NCBI RefSeq assembly: GCF_000003195.3
Contig: NC_012873.2
Coordinates: 4,363,894-4,427,893 of the forward strand
Direction of reading: 5' to 3'
DNA: 64,000 nucleotides
Origin: Sorghum bicolor
Taxonomy: Eukaryota > Streptophyta > Magnoliopsida > Poales > Poaceae
Below the pieces are notes generated by a model that saw nothing but the letters and a program-made list of their open reading frames with translations, did not search any database and had not been told where the DNA came from. Shown piece by piece: positions 21,959 to 34,550 of the stretch. The translations under genes were made by a program, and so were the position numbers. How positions within the stretch are numbered: the stretch's first letter is position 1; each line of letters begins with the position of its first letter.

Positions 21959-22199
21959 GCCTAGTTTAGATACATCCAAAAATCCAAAACTTTACAAAAT
22001 TCTCCATCACATCGAATCTTATGACACATGCATGGAACATTAAATATAGATAAAAAAGATAACTAATTACACAGTTTACCTATAAATCACGAGACGAATC
22101 TTTTAAGCCTAATTGCTCCATGATTAGATAATGTTTGTCAAATAAAAACGAAAGTGCTACAGTGTTAAAATTCAAAAAGTTTTTGGATCTAAACAAGGC
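21959..22199 (-). mobile_element. Tourist/PIF-Harbinger MITE, reverse orientation
   Basis: Starts GGCCTAGTTTAG and ends TCTAAACAAGGC, with internal TTCTCCATCACATCGAATCT. A second partial copy of the same internal region follows at 22201-22275. Confidence 0.8.
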
Positions 22200-22275
22200 G
22201 TCACATCGAATCTTTTAGCACATACATAAAACAATAAATATAGACGAAAACAAAAACTAATTACACGGTTTAGCT

Positions 22276-22939
22276 TTTTTGCAAGCGTTGGAGGCGACGA
22301 GAGGCGCAACTGCTGACGAATAGCGGCCAGCAGCGTCTCTCAGCAGAGAGCCTGTAAACACTCACTGCCAAATGAACGCAGGCAGGCAGGCAGCGGCGCC
22401 ACCACGGCAACGCCGGGCGACCTCGTGGGGTGCAGTGGTGCCTGCGGCAGAGGGAGATAAATGTTCATGCTGGATCACAGGCTCACAGTACCGGGGTCGA
22501 TCGCAGGAAACTTCACGTCACGTCACGTCACGATCACGCGATGCCATTTTGCCATGACGACATGTGTGTACCGTACCGCGAATCTACCTGCAGCAGCGCC
22601 GCTGGCTGCGAATCACAAATCAAATCATCCTCTGGAAATGCAAATGACGCCGATGGCCGTCGGCCACGGGAGGCACAGCGCGGACCCGGCCGGACAGGGG
22701 GGCACAGGCTTGGTAGGCCAATGCAAGCTCCCTCCAGCCAAGGCAGTGTCCGATTCCGATCGATCCATCCGCCCCGGCCCCGCGCCGATCGACGGTAGTA
22801 GCTGGGGCCTTGAAGACCGGCGTAAAGGCTGTGTCGTGTCCTCCTCCGGCGATCAGACACCCATGCTGTGCGACTCACTGCGACAGCAACAGAGGGCGTC
22901 GACCGTATCATTTGGCCATGACTATGAGAGAAAAAATAA
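22276..22939. other. GC-rich unassigned region
   Basis: Several overlapping open frames exist, up to 188 codons, but none shows a domain, a family motif or consistent splice structure. Three overlapping CACGTCA motifs stand at about 22514-22532. It could be a promoter or a non-coding transcript; nothing firm is supported. Confidence 0.3.
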
Positions 22940-23182
22940 GGCCGTGTTTAGTTCTGAAAAAATTTGGCAAATGGACACCGTAGCACTTTCATTTGTATTT
23001 GACAAATATTATCTAATCATGGACTAACTAGACTCAAAAGATTCGTATCGTCAATTCCGACCAAACTGTGCAATTAGTTTTTATTTTCGTCTATATTTAA
23101 TACTCCATGCATGCGTCAAAAGATTCGATATGACGGGGAATGTGAAAAATTTTGCAAAATTTTCAGAAAACTAAACAAGGCC
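22940..23182 (+). mobile_element. Tourist/PIF-Harbinger MITE, full length
   Basis: Starts GGCCGTGTTTAGTT and ends AACTAAACAAGGCC, with TAA on both flanks (22937-22939 and 23183-23185). Highly similar to the copy at 13929. Confidence 0.9.
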
Positions 23183-24360
23183 TAAATACGGTTGTATCTT
23201 TCACCGAGCGATGGAATGCATCGACAGTTTCAGACAGTGAATATATACTACCTGCCTGCAGGGCTGTGAGCTCTCACTCACCCAGTCACCCATGAATGAG
23301 GACCACCCGCGGATGGAAATGGAACGGCCGGGAACAGGATCTGACACCTTCAGATCAAATCAGACGACGCGGGGACGACAGGGGAGAGGGAGGCCGCTGC
23401 GGACAAGGAGACGATCGATCGAGAGACGACGCAAAAGGGCAAAGCAAGCGAGACGGATGCCTCGGCGGTCCACGCTCGATTGATTGCATTCATCCACTCC
23501 CATCCATGTTGCATCGTGGTAGTATACCGTACGTGCATCTACATTCTACATGGATGGAGTATATATATCTCAATTGTCATCTTCATTTCTCCAGGCATTA
23601 TTCTACACATCGTCGCGCTTGCCTTAATTATTAATAATAAAAGTTATGACTTGACAAGCTTTTCGCGTGTAGTATATTGTACGTACGTATACATGTACAT
23701 TGTCGGGATTATATATATCACTGGGCAGATGATGCGTAGTAAATAGGAGTACAGTACAGGCTTAAACAAATGGATAAGCCAGGCTGCTGCGTACAAGCGT
23801 GTCCAAAATCCGTTTACCAGATCGACGACGACGCATCCAAATCCAAATCCGCTATATCCTTCCCTGTTCATGGCGTCTGCACAAGAGAGTGTCCAATCCG
23901 TTTACCAGATCGACGACGCATCCATATATCCGCTAAGCCCCTATTGGATCATATGGTCACGTAGTTTAATTAGTATATCATTTCTGGCCTCGGTCTCGAC
24001 GTCGATCTCGCACGCACTTGGCCGTTGCCGTTGCATGAAACGCCGCCGGCCGGCTTGGGTCACGGGTTCGCCGGTGACTGCTTGCCAGTTGCCAGTGGCC
24101 AATTGCCATGCATGCCACGCGCGTCGTCCCCGGACCGGAACACGGAGCTGTAATAAAATTGAAAAGGCCTCCTAGATTCCCCTGCGATCTGGCGATCCGT
24201 TCCCCCCCATGTCGTTTCCTCCGCAACTTGGCATCATCATGGCAAGCGTCAGACGACACTCATGTGCAAGAAATTAACCATCACGACGGATGCATCAGTA
24301 ACTCATAGCGCGCCTCTGCTAGAAATTAACCATCACGGAATCTGCTTCACACACAATTAA
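23183..24360. other. Intergenic DNA, no gene seen
   Basis: Contains a local imperfect duplication: ATCCGTTTACCAGATCGACG at about 23808 recurs at about 23896, 88 bp away. Short open frames lack recognisable homology. Confidence 0.4.
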
Positions 24361-24599
24361 GGCCTTGTTTAGTTACCAAAAAATTTTGCAAAATTTTTTA
24401 GATTTCCCGTCACATCGAATCTTTAGACACATGCATGAAGTATTAAATATAGACAAAAATAAAAACTAATTGCACAGTTTGGTCGAAATTGACGAGATGA
24501 ATCTTTTGAGCCTAGTCCATAATTGGACAATATTTGTCAAATACAAACGAAAGAGCTACAGTGTCGATTTTGCAAAATATTTTGGAACTAAACAAGGCC
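24361..24599 (-). mobile_element. Tourist/PIF-Harbinger MITE, reverse orientation
   Basis: Starts GGCCTTGTTTAGTT and ends AACTAAACAAGGCC. TAA flanks both ends (24358-24360 and 24600-24602). Confidence 0.9.
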
Positions 24600-24874
24600 T
24601 AAATTACTGCATCTATCTTTGCCACCAAACTACTTTCCCGTTCTAAATTTCGTATAAGTGAAGCATTTAAAATTGGTACTAAAATATAAGCTATTGTATA
24701 GTATTCAAATTATAACTTGGAACGGACAGCACAAACGAGACAAAGATGTTGCTCAGGTTCATGAGGGAAGTGTGTATATGTATTAGGCTGCATTCAGGAT
24801 GTACATCATCCAGGTGTTGTTGGCGCGCCCTCCAAATGTTTGAATTCATTTCTCTGGACACCTCTAGTTATTAA

Positions 24875-25120
24875 GGCCTTGTTTACATGTAAAATTTTTT
24901 TTGGATTTCGCTACGGTAGCATTTTCGTTTGTTTGTGGCAAATATTATTCAATCTGATATTAACTAGGGTTAAAAGATTCGTCTCATGATTTACAGACAA
25001 ACTGTGTAATTAGTTTTTTTGTTTTCGTCTATATTTAGTGCTTCATGCATGTGCCGCAAGATTCGATGTGATGGAGAATCTTGAAAACTTTTTGAATTTT
25101 GGTGGGAACTAAACAAGGCC
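24875..25120 (+). mobile_element. Tourist/PIF-Harbinger MITE, full length
   Basis: Starts GGCCTTGTTTACAT and ends AACTAAACAAGGCC, with TAA target duplication at 24872-24874 and 25121-25123. Confidence 0.9.
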
Positions 25121-26599
25121 TAACTATAGTGGAGCTGCTGCCCGCTGGGACCCGATCAAGGTGTCCTCCTTGGCGCTTCCCCATCAGCCATCACCCATCA
25201 ATGCCTGAATAATCCTGATCTCACCTGCTCGATCAGGCTCCCAGTCCCAGCCGAGCCAATGCATAGCAATGCAAGCAGACAAACCACTGAACGTGGTAAC
25301 AAACAAACATATAGCAACATGGCTTCGAGTCCAGCAGCAGCTCAAACTGTCTCTGCGTGCGTGCAGCTCTAGACTAGTGTCAAGTGCGTGGACAGCATGC
25401 AACAGCCTCACCGATATGATATGCTGATCAAGAGTAGGCACATTGGTATACGAAATTGCGATGCAAGAGCCTCTTGTCTGCTTGCTGCTTGTCTCCAGCT
25501 ACCTATGGTAGCTTCACACGCTTCACAAGGACGACCAACTCGATCGCGTACGTAGTATACCTAGCTATAGGATTAGTTTTGACTGGTTTTTTTATTAATT
25601 AGTGATCGATGACGGGTACCATGTACCAACCACCCCTCCTCACATGTTTGTCGTTTGCGCGTGGCGTATCATTTGGCATGTATTACATCAATGTTAACAT
25701 GATGACCGTGCATTGTTTAGTCGGTATGTGCGTACGTACGATCGACGTACATGCATGCATCCACGCATGGGCCATGCATGGATGCGTGCGCATGCACCTG
25801 TGTGTTTAAATCTTTTAATTTGGAGAGATCCGTGTGTGTGTTCTAGACTACACTTCTAGCTAGTTGGCCATTATGTGGCGTTTGACGTTCAAGCTGCGCT
25901 AGATACCTTCTCGTGATGTCGCAACTTGCAAGGCCTAGCCGCCTCTACTTCTACGAGGACAAAATCACTATCTTGCTTTAAAATGGGGGCGCATAAACGC
26001 TAAAGAATCTATAATCAATGTGATTAAAATAAATTAGTTAATTGGAAACTATATATTAATATAAGTTTAAAGTTATATTGTTCATGCATGCAAACCAAAT
26101 CCCTATTTAGGAAATAAGTGATAGACCATGAAAACTTAACTAACTAAATAATGTATCCATTATTCATACACTCAATCATCTTCCATCCCGTCAAAAAAAA
26201 TCATCTTCCAAAAACAAAAATATTTATGGATGTTGAGCAAAAAAACTAACTCTACAGCTAGATCTAGATTTATTGCCTATTCAAAAACTCAGATCTAATG
26301 CCTATTCAAAAACTAACTAATATAGTCTATAAAACTTAAGACATGGTCACTAAATAAGGCTAGAATCTTGTTCTCCTACTAAATTTAACCAGTACCTTCA
26401 AAACTTCATTTGTATGCCTAAACCACCATGAGAGAGAGAGAGAAAGCGAATCAAAAACCTAATCATGAGCAAGTAATCTACAACTAAACCCGTAAAAAGA
26501 TGTTAGAAGTATCATTTACTTACCTTCAAGAGTCTCGTCCTCCAAAGAAATCAAAAGCAAAACCTTAGTCTAAGAGGTTTTTTTTGTATTTCTTAAAAA
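25121..26599. other. Intergenic DNA, no gene seen
   Basis: Around 25735-25800 the DNA is dense in CATGCA/TGCATG (RY-type) motifs and forms an imperfect palindrome. The remainder is AT-rich, with only short frames. Confidence 0.4.
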
Positions 26600-26938
26600 G
26601 TTGACCATGCTCCCTTACCTTTCTCTCTGGGCTACAATATTTGTCCTAAGGAGGAAGATTGGAGGCTAGAATGTCTACTGAAAACATTTAGAAATGTATT
26701 TCTAAAGGTGCTTGCGAATCCTACCCGTCTCTAAAAACAATCTCCATTTCTCTAAGGTGGCATTTTTAGCTGTCTCTAGAAGTTACCATTTTTTAGAATG
26801 TTAGCCGCCTCTAGAAATGTATTTATAGAGATAACTAGATTAGTGTGATCCGAAGAGGGCTCTCTAGGGAAGCTAGAATTCAGCCGCCTCTGTCCAAGGA
26901 TGGTGTCATTGCTAAAAATCGTTTATGTAGTATAGTGA
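26600..26938 (-). mobile_element. CACTA-like terminal region
   Basis: On the minus strand it would begin CACTATACTACATAAACG (from 26938), a CACTA-type terminus. Subterminal repeats built on GCCGCCTCTAGAAATG follow. The other end was not identified, so this is a low-confidence assignment of an En/Spm-type fragment. Confidence 0.35.
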
Positions 26939-28056
26939 CGATGAGTAGAAAAAATATAGAGAGAGCCCCCATATAGATAAGATCTTAATAAACCCATCTT
27001 GGCAAGTTATTTTCTTACAATCCCACACTTTGAAGTTTCATTTGTTTTCATGTATTCTTCACATCTACATGGCACTTGCACAAAATCTTCCATCTTTTGT
27101 CTGTCAACTCCGCCATTTCTCTCTCCTCTTGCACTAGTCATGCATAGACATCACAACATAATAAGCTTGTTAACCTCTAAGTGATAATATATAAGCATAT
27201 GAAGAATTTGAGGATGTCTGAGCTTATTAGAATCATGCAAAGGTGTGAGAGCTCGAGTCATGTTAGGAATTTTTCTTAATTTCTTAGGTGAGTGTTTTTT
27301 TTCTTTTTCACTACATGTCTTATTGCTAAATTGTTATTGTTGTTGTGATATATGCCATTATTGATGTTGGGTCTTTGTGGTGTCTTTCTTAGAGGAGGAA
27401 GGAGCGATGGAAATCTTGGGATGTATTTTGGTGGGAGGGGGGCTCATGGCCCTTATCTTTGGTGTTGGATTCTTCTTGGGATGATTGGAAGCAAGGGATA
27501 TGCACTAATATGAAAAAGGGAAAACCGTCACATAATGTGAAAAATATAAAACTATCACATAATATGTGTGCTCGGCCTAGAGGCCGCCGTCATTGGTGGA
27601 GAGACGGGGAGCAAATGGAATAGGTCAATGGTCATGAGTCGGATCCAGCTCCTATCGAGGAAAATTGATGTTGCGGTCGTCATATTTGAAAGAACATTTT
27701 AGAGATCCTCCACTGCTGTCACATAAAAACTCTAAGTATCGTCATAAATTTGGTACCATCAACCAGCTACTTGGGATTTATATTTTCATGACAACCTTTG
27801 CTACCTTTATATGACAAACTAAAATGTATTGTCATATATAGTGCCGATGTTTCTGGAATTTATGACATCAGAGACCTTTATGTTGTATTATATGACAATA
27901 ATTTGTATCATCATGAGGATTATCGTCATAGAAGGAAGGTTTTCGTGTACTGATGACTTGGGTTTGGGGCTACATAGTAGCCTGCATAGATAGTGGGAGA
28001 AAAGAGAGGCATAGCTAGATATAGATCAATCAAAAAAGATTAGCATGCTCAGATTA
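26939..28056. repeat. Intergenic DNA with a second CACTA-like end
   Basis: The sequence around 27935-27955 reads AAGGTTTTCGTGTACTG, close to the complement of a CACTA terminus (CACTACACGAAAA). Before it, 27490-27930 is rich in ATATGACA/TGTCATAT motifs. No coding region is recognisable. Confidence 0.3.
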
Positions 28057-28345
28057 AGGGGCTGTTTGGTTGCTAGCCACAATTTGCCACACTTTACCTT
28101 AGGCAAGTTTGACCAAGTTGACAAGTGTTTGGTTGACAACTAAGCTTAGGCATGATTCTTTTGGGCTCCACATGTCATAATACTTTTGGACAAAAACTCC
28201 ACATGTCATAGAGTAAAAAAGTGTGGCAAGATTCCTTTAGGCATGACAAAGTGTGGCAACCAATTTGCTAGCCACACCTTTTGTGGCTTGCCACACTTAC
28301 CTAAAGTTAGTTATGGTGGATTATGGCTAGCAAGCAAACATCTCT
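28057..28345. mobile_element. MITE with GCTAGCCA arms
   Basis: Left end AGGGGCTGTTTGGTTGCTAG and right end, reading inward on the other strand, AGAGATGTTTGCTTGCTAGC. TTA stands on both flanks. The interior has repeated GCCACACTT motifs in both orientations. PIF/Harbinger-like. Confidence 0.7.
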
Positions 28346-28665
28346 TAATTAGCTATAGTGTTACTCTGAAGGCTCAAACTGAGTATGTAAAGGTACGCAA
28401 GTAGGTGCACTTAGCTTGCTTTATGCTGCCTTCTTCAAGGGAAACCTCGTACCCTTATACGCACATGGCACATATACAGGTGAAGCAAGATAAAACCAGT
28501 ACCCTGGTTGATCATTACAATATATAGAACCTAGAGCTATTACAAGTCAAATCTTTACGATTCCACTTCGGCTATATTAAGTGTCTAGTTTTTTTTGTTT
28601 AAGCAACATGTAATTTTGTCGATGTTTGGCTACAGAAAAATATGAATTGTCTCTTGTAAGTTGTC
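28346..28665. other. AT-rich intergenic DNA
   Basis: No gene or repeat is recognised. Confidence 0.4.
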
Positions 28666-29055
28666 TAAAAATGTCACTCTGTGTGAAATTATTTTTGTAT
28701 AAAAATGTAAAAAATATGAATTTTGACGTACTGTTTGATATTGTTGTCTAAAAATTCAGACATCTAAAATATAGCAACTCTCACTCTCTTTCAATTTTGA
28801 TGACGAACAATAAATTCTATAATATCTTAGTGTCATAAATAAAATGTCACTCTGTGTGAAATTATTTTGTGTATAAAAATGACAAAAAATATGAATTTTG
28901 ACGTAATGTTTGAGATTGTTGTCTAAAAATTCAGACATCTAAAATATAGCAACTCTCACTCTCTTTCAATTTTGATGACGAACAATAATTTCTGTAATAT
29001 CTTATTATCATAAATAAAATGTCACTCCATGTGAAATTATTTTTGTATAAACGTA
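28666..29055. repeat. Tandem repeat, 175-bp unit, about 2.2 copies
   Basis: The block containing TTGTTGTCTAAAAATTCAGA starts at 28741 and again at 28916. Flanking sequence AATGTCACTCTGTGTGAAAT occurs three times (about 28668, 28843 and 29019, the last diverged). Non-coding, AT-rich. Confidence 0.85.
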
Positions 29056-29503
29056 AATCTTGCATTGTTAATGTATATATTATTTTTATATTATAATGAT
29101 CAAAATTTAAAATGTTTAACTTATAACACATCTAAATGAAGAACCAAATAAGTATAACGCTGCATCTCACCTAACAGCGCATTATTTTTTTAGCACACCA
29201 TAAACAAGGTTATAGTAGTCCTCAAAGAGAAAGCGGGTACATGCATGAGAGCATGAGTAAAAAGCACGAGTGAAGTTTGAGTGTGCTATATGTGACGAGT
29301 GAGGCCCTTTTTTTTAAAAAAGTTTTCGTCCAAAAACTTCTCACCTCATCAAATTAAATATTTATTTATTTTTTATTTATATAATATTAAATATAGATTA
29401 AAAATAACTGACTCCACAGTTTATATGTATTTTACAAAACAATTTTTTTTAAGTTTAATTAGTTTATAATTAGATATTAATTGCTATAGTTATAAATATA
29501 TTG

Positions 29504-29716
29504 TGCCTTGTTTAGATCTATTTTTTTCCTAGTGTAGCACTTTCATTTATATTTAGTAATTATTTTTCAAATATGGACTAAGTACGCTTATAAAAAATTT
29601 ATCTTACAAATTATATGAAAATCTATATTTAATGCTCTATGTATGTGCCATAAAATACGATACGACGAAAAATCTTGAAAAGTTTTTAGATTTTAGATAG
29701 AACTAAACAAGACCTA
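29504..29716 (+). mobile_element. Tourist/PIF-Harbinger MITE, diverged
   Basis: Starts GTGCCTTGTTTAGATC and ends AACTAAACAAGACC, with the family's internal landmarks. It lies about 385 bp before the LIN-like ATG. Confidence 0.75.
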
Positions 29717-30100
29717 TGATACCTAAAAACTTTGTCTTTCCCGAGTAGATAAAAAATTTCAGAACAACAATGCGCCAACAGTGTCCGTCTCCTCTCCTGA
29801 ATTGAATTCACTGTTCACGTCACACGCTTCACTGTTTACCCGACGTGCACAAAACAGAACACGCCTGCATGCGCGCGTACGTGGCCCGGTGGGGCCCAGC
29901 TGCCATCCGTGGGCCCGGGCTTTAACTGCGCCAGCCGCCAGCGCCTCCGCCCATTACTACCCGACCGGCCGACCCAAAGGCAAGGCAATGGCTTGAGCCT
30001 TGAGAAGAGAGTGAGGAGAGGCACTGGGAGCGCACGGGCGCGATTACGCGGAGTCGCGGATGCTCCAGTGTCCAGAGCAGACAGCAACCGCCCAAGCGCC
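29717..30100 (+). promoter_or_regulatory. Promoter and 5' UTR of the LIN-like gene
   Basis: Composition rises sharply in GC toward 30101. The frame is open upstream to 29909 but lacks an ATG in a good context before 30101. No TATA box was confidently assigned. Confidence 0.35.
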
Positions 30101-33100
30101 ATGATGCCGCCGCCGCCGCCGCCGCGAACGCCGTCCTCCCTCCGCGACCTGCTCGCGCGGGAGCGCGTCGACGAGGACGAGGACGACGACGCGCCGCAGC
30201 TGGCCCCGCGCCGCGCCACCTTCGGGCGGTCGTCGCCCCAGCGCCCTCGCGGCGCGTCGTCGAGGTCGAGGTCGAGGTCGTGCAGGCACGCGTCGCCGCC
30301 ACCGCCGCCGCCGGTGGCCACGACCACGAAGACGAGGGAGGCAGAGGAGGGGGAGGCCGCTGGCGCGGTGGTGGCCGTGCTGTCCGCGTACGCCGGGAGG
30401 CTGCTGAGGGACGCGGACTTCAGGCGGGCGCTCCGCGACAAGTGCGCCGCGTGCCTCGCCGCCGCGGGCGACGACGACGCGGCGGGCCGCCCCGTGCTGG
30501 CCAACCTCGAGCTCGGCATCGAGAGCATCGAGCGCCTCGCCGCCGACAACGGCTCCGCGGCCGCGCAGGCGCCGCGCGACGCCAAGATCCGCTCGCTCCG
30601 CAACTCCATCCGCCTCCTCAGCGTCGTCGCGTCGCTCCACTCGACGCGCCCCGGCGCCGCGGGGGAAGGCGGCGGCGGCGGCGGACGCACATGCGGGGTG
30701 CCCAACTCCCACCTCGCCGCCTGCGCGCAGCTCTACCTCGCCGTCGTCTACAAGATGGAGCGCAACGACCGCGTCGCCGCGCGCCACCTCATGCAGGTGT
30801 TCGCCGACGCGCCCGGGCTCGCGCGCAGGGACCTCCTCCCGGACCTCTGGGACCACGTCTTCCTGCCCCACCTGCTCCACCTCAAGGTCTGGTTCACCAA
30901 GGAGGTCGACCTCGTCGCTGGCTGGGACGCCGACGACCGGTGTAGGAGGATGAAGACCCTGCAGAGGCTCTACAACGATCACATGGACAGTGGCACGGCG
31001 CAGTTCGCTATGTACTACAAGGAGTGGCTCAAGTCAGGTGCCGCCGCGCCGCCTCCGGTCCCATCGGTGCCATTGCCGTCCATGCCCAGGAATTTCGATG
31101 GGCGCGAGAAGAACTCGGCCTCGGTGCACAGGACCTCCATCAATAGAGACTTGTGGGTGAACCTTTCCCACAGACTGCATTGGAAACAAGTTTGAACAGT
31201 TTGTCATCAGTCCGTCAGTATACAAGATCAAGTTTCTCAGAGTTATCTGAATTCTGATTGCAGGTATAATGCGGTTTTTGGCACAGCTCTCAAGCAAGAA
31301 GATGTCAAAGATTCAAAGCTGGACGATGAGACTGGACTAGTTCTAGATTTGGATGTCGAATTGGATCATAATTCAGTGGGCTTGAAGACAGAGAAGCTTG
31401 CTCATGTGAGTCAACAGTTCCTTACTTTCTCCAGATGACTACTCCTAAATGGTTTGCCTCTTCGTTCGCAAAAAAAAAAAAAAAATGGTTTGCCTCTTAG
31501 TAAAATGTGTTTGTTGGCGTGTCAAACTAGTATTGGCATCTATCTTTTAGACAAGTGACGAGTTGTGGTTACTGTTTGCAGTTGAAAATAATTAAAGTGG
31601 TGCCAAGGAGACAGACAGCCGTTTGATCCCAGTACATATCATATTTGTTTTCTATGCCGTGGGGCCTAGGAAATTTTGGTCATATATTCCTAGAATACTC
31701 TCAGTTATTTATGGTTGGTTGTAGCCTTGTGGTAGACTCCTACTTTTAGCATCCACTGAACTGTTTGGTTCAAAAAGTTTGCTTCTGAACTGAGAAACAT
31801 TCTGTCCTTTATGGCCCATTTGATCTTGATTTAGGCCTTGTTTAGTTACACCCAAAATCCAAAATTTTTTCAAGATTTCCCATCACATCGAATTTTGCGG
31901 CATATGCATGGAGCATTAAATATAGATAAAAAAAATAACTAATTGTATAGTTTGCATGTAATTTACGAGACAAATCTTTTGAGCGTAGTTAGTCCATGGT
32001 TGAACAATAATTGACAAATACAAACGAAAGTGCTACAGTACCAAAAAACTTTTCATCCAGGGAACTAAACAAGTTCTTAGGATTAACATATATCTTAAAT
32101 TGACAATGCAAATTTCTTCTCTTACTTTAGAGTTTAGAATAACACTGTTATATAGTCTTTTAAGTTACTGTTCTTGGTGGCTGATAAGCATCTTTTGTAG
32201 TACATGTTCCTATTTGTCTGATCGTACTGTTCACTTGATTTGTGTGTCTTCAGACTGTGTAGTTATGCATCTAACTCATTTCTCACGGAATGTGAATTGT
32301 TTAGTCCTGCATATACCTTTGAAGTTTGTTAACTTAAACCTTTTTTGAGTAGACAGAGTAAAATGGGGCTCCAGGAAAAGCATTCCCGCTCTCGGAAAGA
32401 AGGTGCTATTCTAGAAACAGCACCTACACAACGGAAATCATACTCTTTTCGATTATTCTCCTGTCAAGGTGATATAAGCAGGAATGTTATCAATCATCCC
32501 AAAACAGCAAAGAAAGAACTTGTGTCTGTCGAGAAAGAGCTAGACAGCAATGAGCTAACAATGACTCTGGAACGAGCAATTTATGTGGTATCCAATTCGG
32601 ACAGCCTTAGGCAATGCGAGGATGCTGTGCATGAAGTTGCCAGAGCATGTTCAACCTCACATGGGGACCCAAATTTTGTAAACTTGCTGTCATGTGCCTC
32701 TTTTATTCAAGGTCTTCTCGAAGTTACATTTACCTCCAAAGACGATGCTGTACTGGAGTCAGCTATATCGATAATGGGAAAGTTGGTTTTGGGGAATGAG
32801 GTGATTAGACAGCTTGTGCTTAATGCGGATCCACAGCTTGAGGTTTTCTTAAGACTCCTGAGAAGCAACGAGTTGTTCCTGAAGGCAGCTGTAGTGCTTT
32901 ATATGATGAAGCCTAAAGCTAAGCAGATGCTATCATTGGACTGGATTCCGCTTGTACTGCACATATTGGAGTGTGGTGACGAGATGCAATCTCTGTTTTC
33001 TGTAAAATGCGCCCCGAAAATAGCTGCATTCTATTTTCTAGATCAGCTCCTTATGGGGTTTGATGTTGACAGAAACATTGAGAATGCAAAGCAGATGATT

Positions 33101-34550
33101 GCTCTCGGTGGTTTGGACCTCCTTATCAGCAGGCTCGAAGCTGGTGATGCTCGCGAGAGCAGACACTGCATCGCTCTCTTGACCACATGTATTCAAGCTG
33201 ACGGCAGTTGTAGACACTACTTAGCTGATAATCTGAAGAAGGAGCCTCTTGTTCAACTTCTCGTTGGAAATCAGAAGAAAGCTAGTGCCGCGTCCCTTAA
33301 TTTGATGAGTGAACTCGTCTGCCTTAATAGGTGACATACTTCTCCGTTGTTAGTAACATAAGTATTCTGAAAAACTACGCTAAAACACTCCTGGGATTGA
33401 ACTAATTCTTCTTTCTTCAAACAGAACAACCAAAATTGTGGAGTTCGTCAAGGAGCTGAAAAACAGTGGGTGCTTAAATACAATGCATATTCTGTTAGTC
33501 TATCTCCAGCAGGCTCCTCTTGTCCAGCACCCACTAGCAGCTATCATGTTACTTCAGCTTGATCTCCTGGTAACACCTCTAAATTTCCTCCTTTGCTCGG
33601 GAATGTATTTGGTATTTGTTCAATTCCCATATGGAAGCTTTCTTGCAGGGTGATCCTTTGCAGTACAGCGTATACAGAGAGGAAGCGATCGAGGCCATCA
33701 TAGCTGCTTTGGAGCACAGTTCACAGAGCAGAAAGGTCCAGGAACAGTGTGCTCGAGCTCTTTTAATCTTGGCAGGGCGGTTTTCAACTTCAGGAGAACC
33801 CATAGCAGAAGCATGGCTACTAAAGAGAGCAGGTCTAGATGATTCCCTCTCTGAATCCTTCAGGAGATCGGAAATATTCAAAGATAAGAGTGTTCGAGCG
33901 GTACGTTCAAACACCCGGAAAAAAAACTATAATTTATGATTACCTTACTTATGATTTGGTCTTTGTTTTTTCCCCCTATGTTTGGTTTTTTAAACCATCA
34001 TGTTTGCGCTAATGACTAGGAAGAAGAAAAGCTAGTTGAAGAACGGCTGAAGAAACTTGCCTTGATGTTACTGAAGAGTGGGGACAAAAGGTTCCTCATG
34101 GCACTGTCAAACTGCATATCTGATGGAATCCCGAATCTGAGTCGATCGTGCCTCATCACTATAGCATGGATGAGCAGCTCCCTCTCACCGCTGCGTGGAT
34201 GCAACGATTTCCAGCCTCTAGCATGCTCCATTCTCGCGTCAAATCTTTTAGATAGCTTAAGCTATGACAGAGTTTTGGAGGAGAGGGTACTTGCTTCGCT
34301 GTCACTGCTGAATGTTGTGAGACATCCAGGTACGCTTGCAAAACTAGTAATGACCTTGTGACCTAAAAAAATTTGCATTTGCAATCTTTCTGCAAGCTGG
34401 GTCATTTTAAGCTCACCTTTCCTAAATCCTAATCTGACAGAATGCATGGAGAAAGTTTTCCCACTGAAGAAAGAAACCATCGAGTCACTCCAAGATCTTG
34501 CTGAGGTGACGTGGACAGCAAAGGAGCTCCTCTTTGCCTGCTGCAGATAA
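30101..34550 (+). CDS. LIN/CERBERUS-like ARM-type protein, no visible U-box, seven exons
   Basis: It is related to plant 'putative E3 ubiquitin-protein ligase LIN' proteins; legume CERBERUS/LIN acts in infection-thread formation. Exons: 30101-31152, 31264-31405, 32357-33330, 33425-33569, 33649-33900, 34020-34329 and 34441-34550, all GT..AG with joining phases; 994 residues. The N-terminal part has the family block [20 protein letters not shown] (about residue 200), then [19 protein letters not shown] and [13 protein letters not shown]. The C-terminal two-thirds is Leu-rich helical sequence like the ARM-type region of LIN. The first 75 residues are Pro/Asp/Arg-rich and probably disordered. I see no U-box (no CPITGQ-like motif) and no WD40 repeats, which full LIN proteins have. 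It may therefore lack ligase activity. Exon 1 uses the donor at 31153, because a later GT would give an immediate stop. Intron 2 carries a MITE. Confidence 0.85.
31834..32076 (-). mobile_element. Tourist/PIF-Harbinger MITE in intron 2 of the LIN-like gene
   Basis: Starts GGCCTTGTTTAGTT and ends GAACTAAACAAGTTC. TTA flanks both ends (31831-31833 and 32077-32079). It accounts for a quarter of the intron. Confidence 0.88.

Noticed and set aside
22461..23027. Open frame of 188 codons
   Set aside because: No family motif; runs into a Tourist MITE; overlapping frames are equally open.
30044..30982. Open frame of 312 codons on the minus strand, and shifted plus-strand frames
   Set aside because: Shadow of the GC-rich first exon of the LIN-like gene; Arg/Gly/Ala low-complexity translation.
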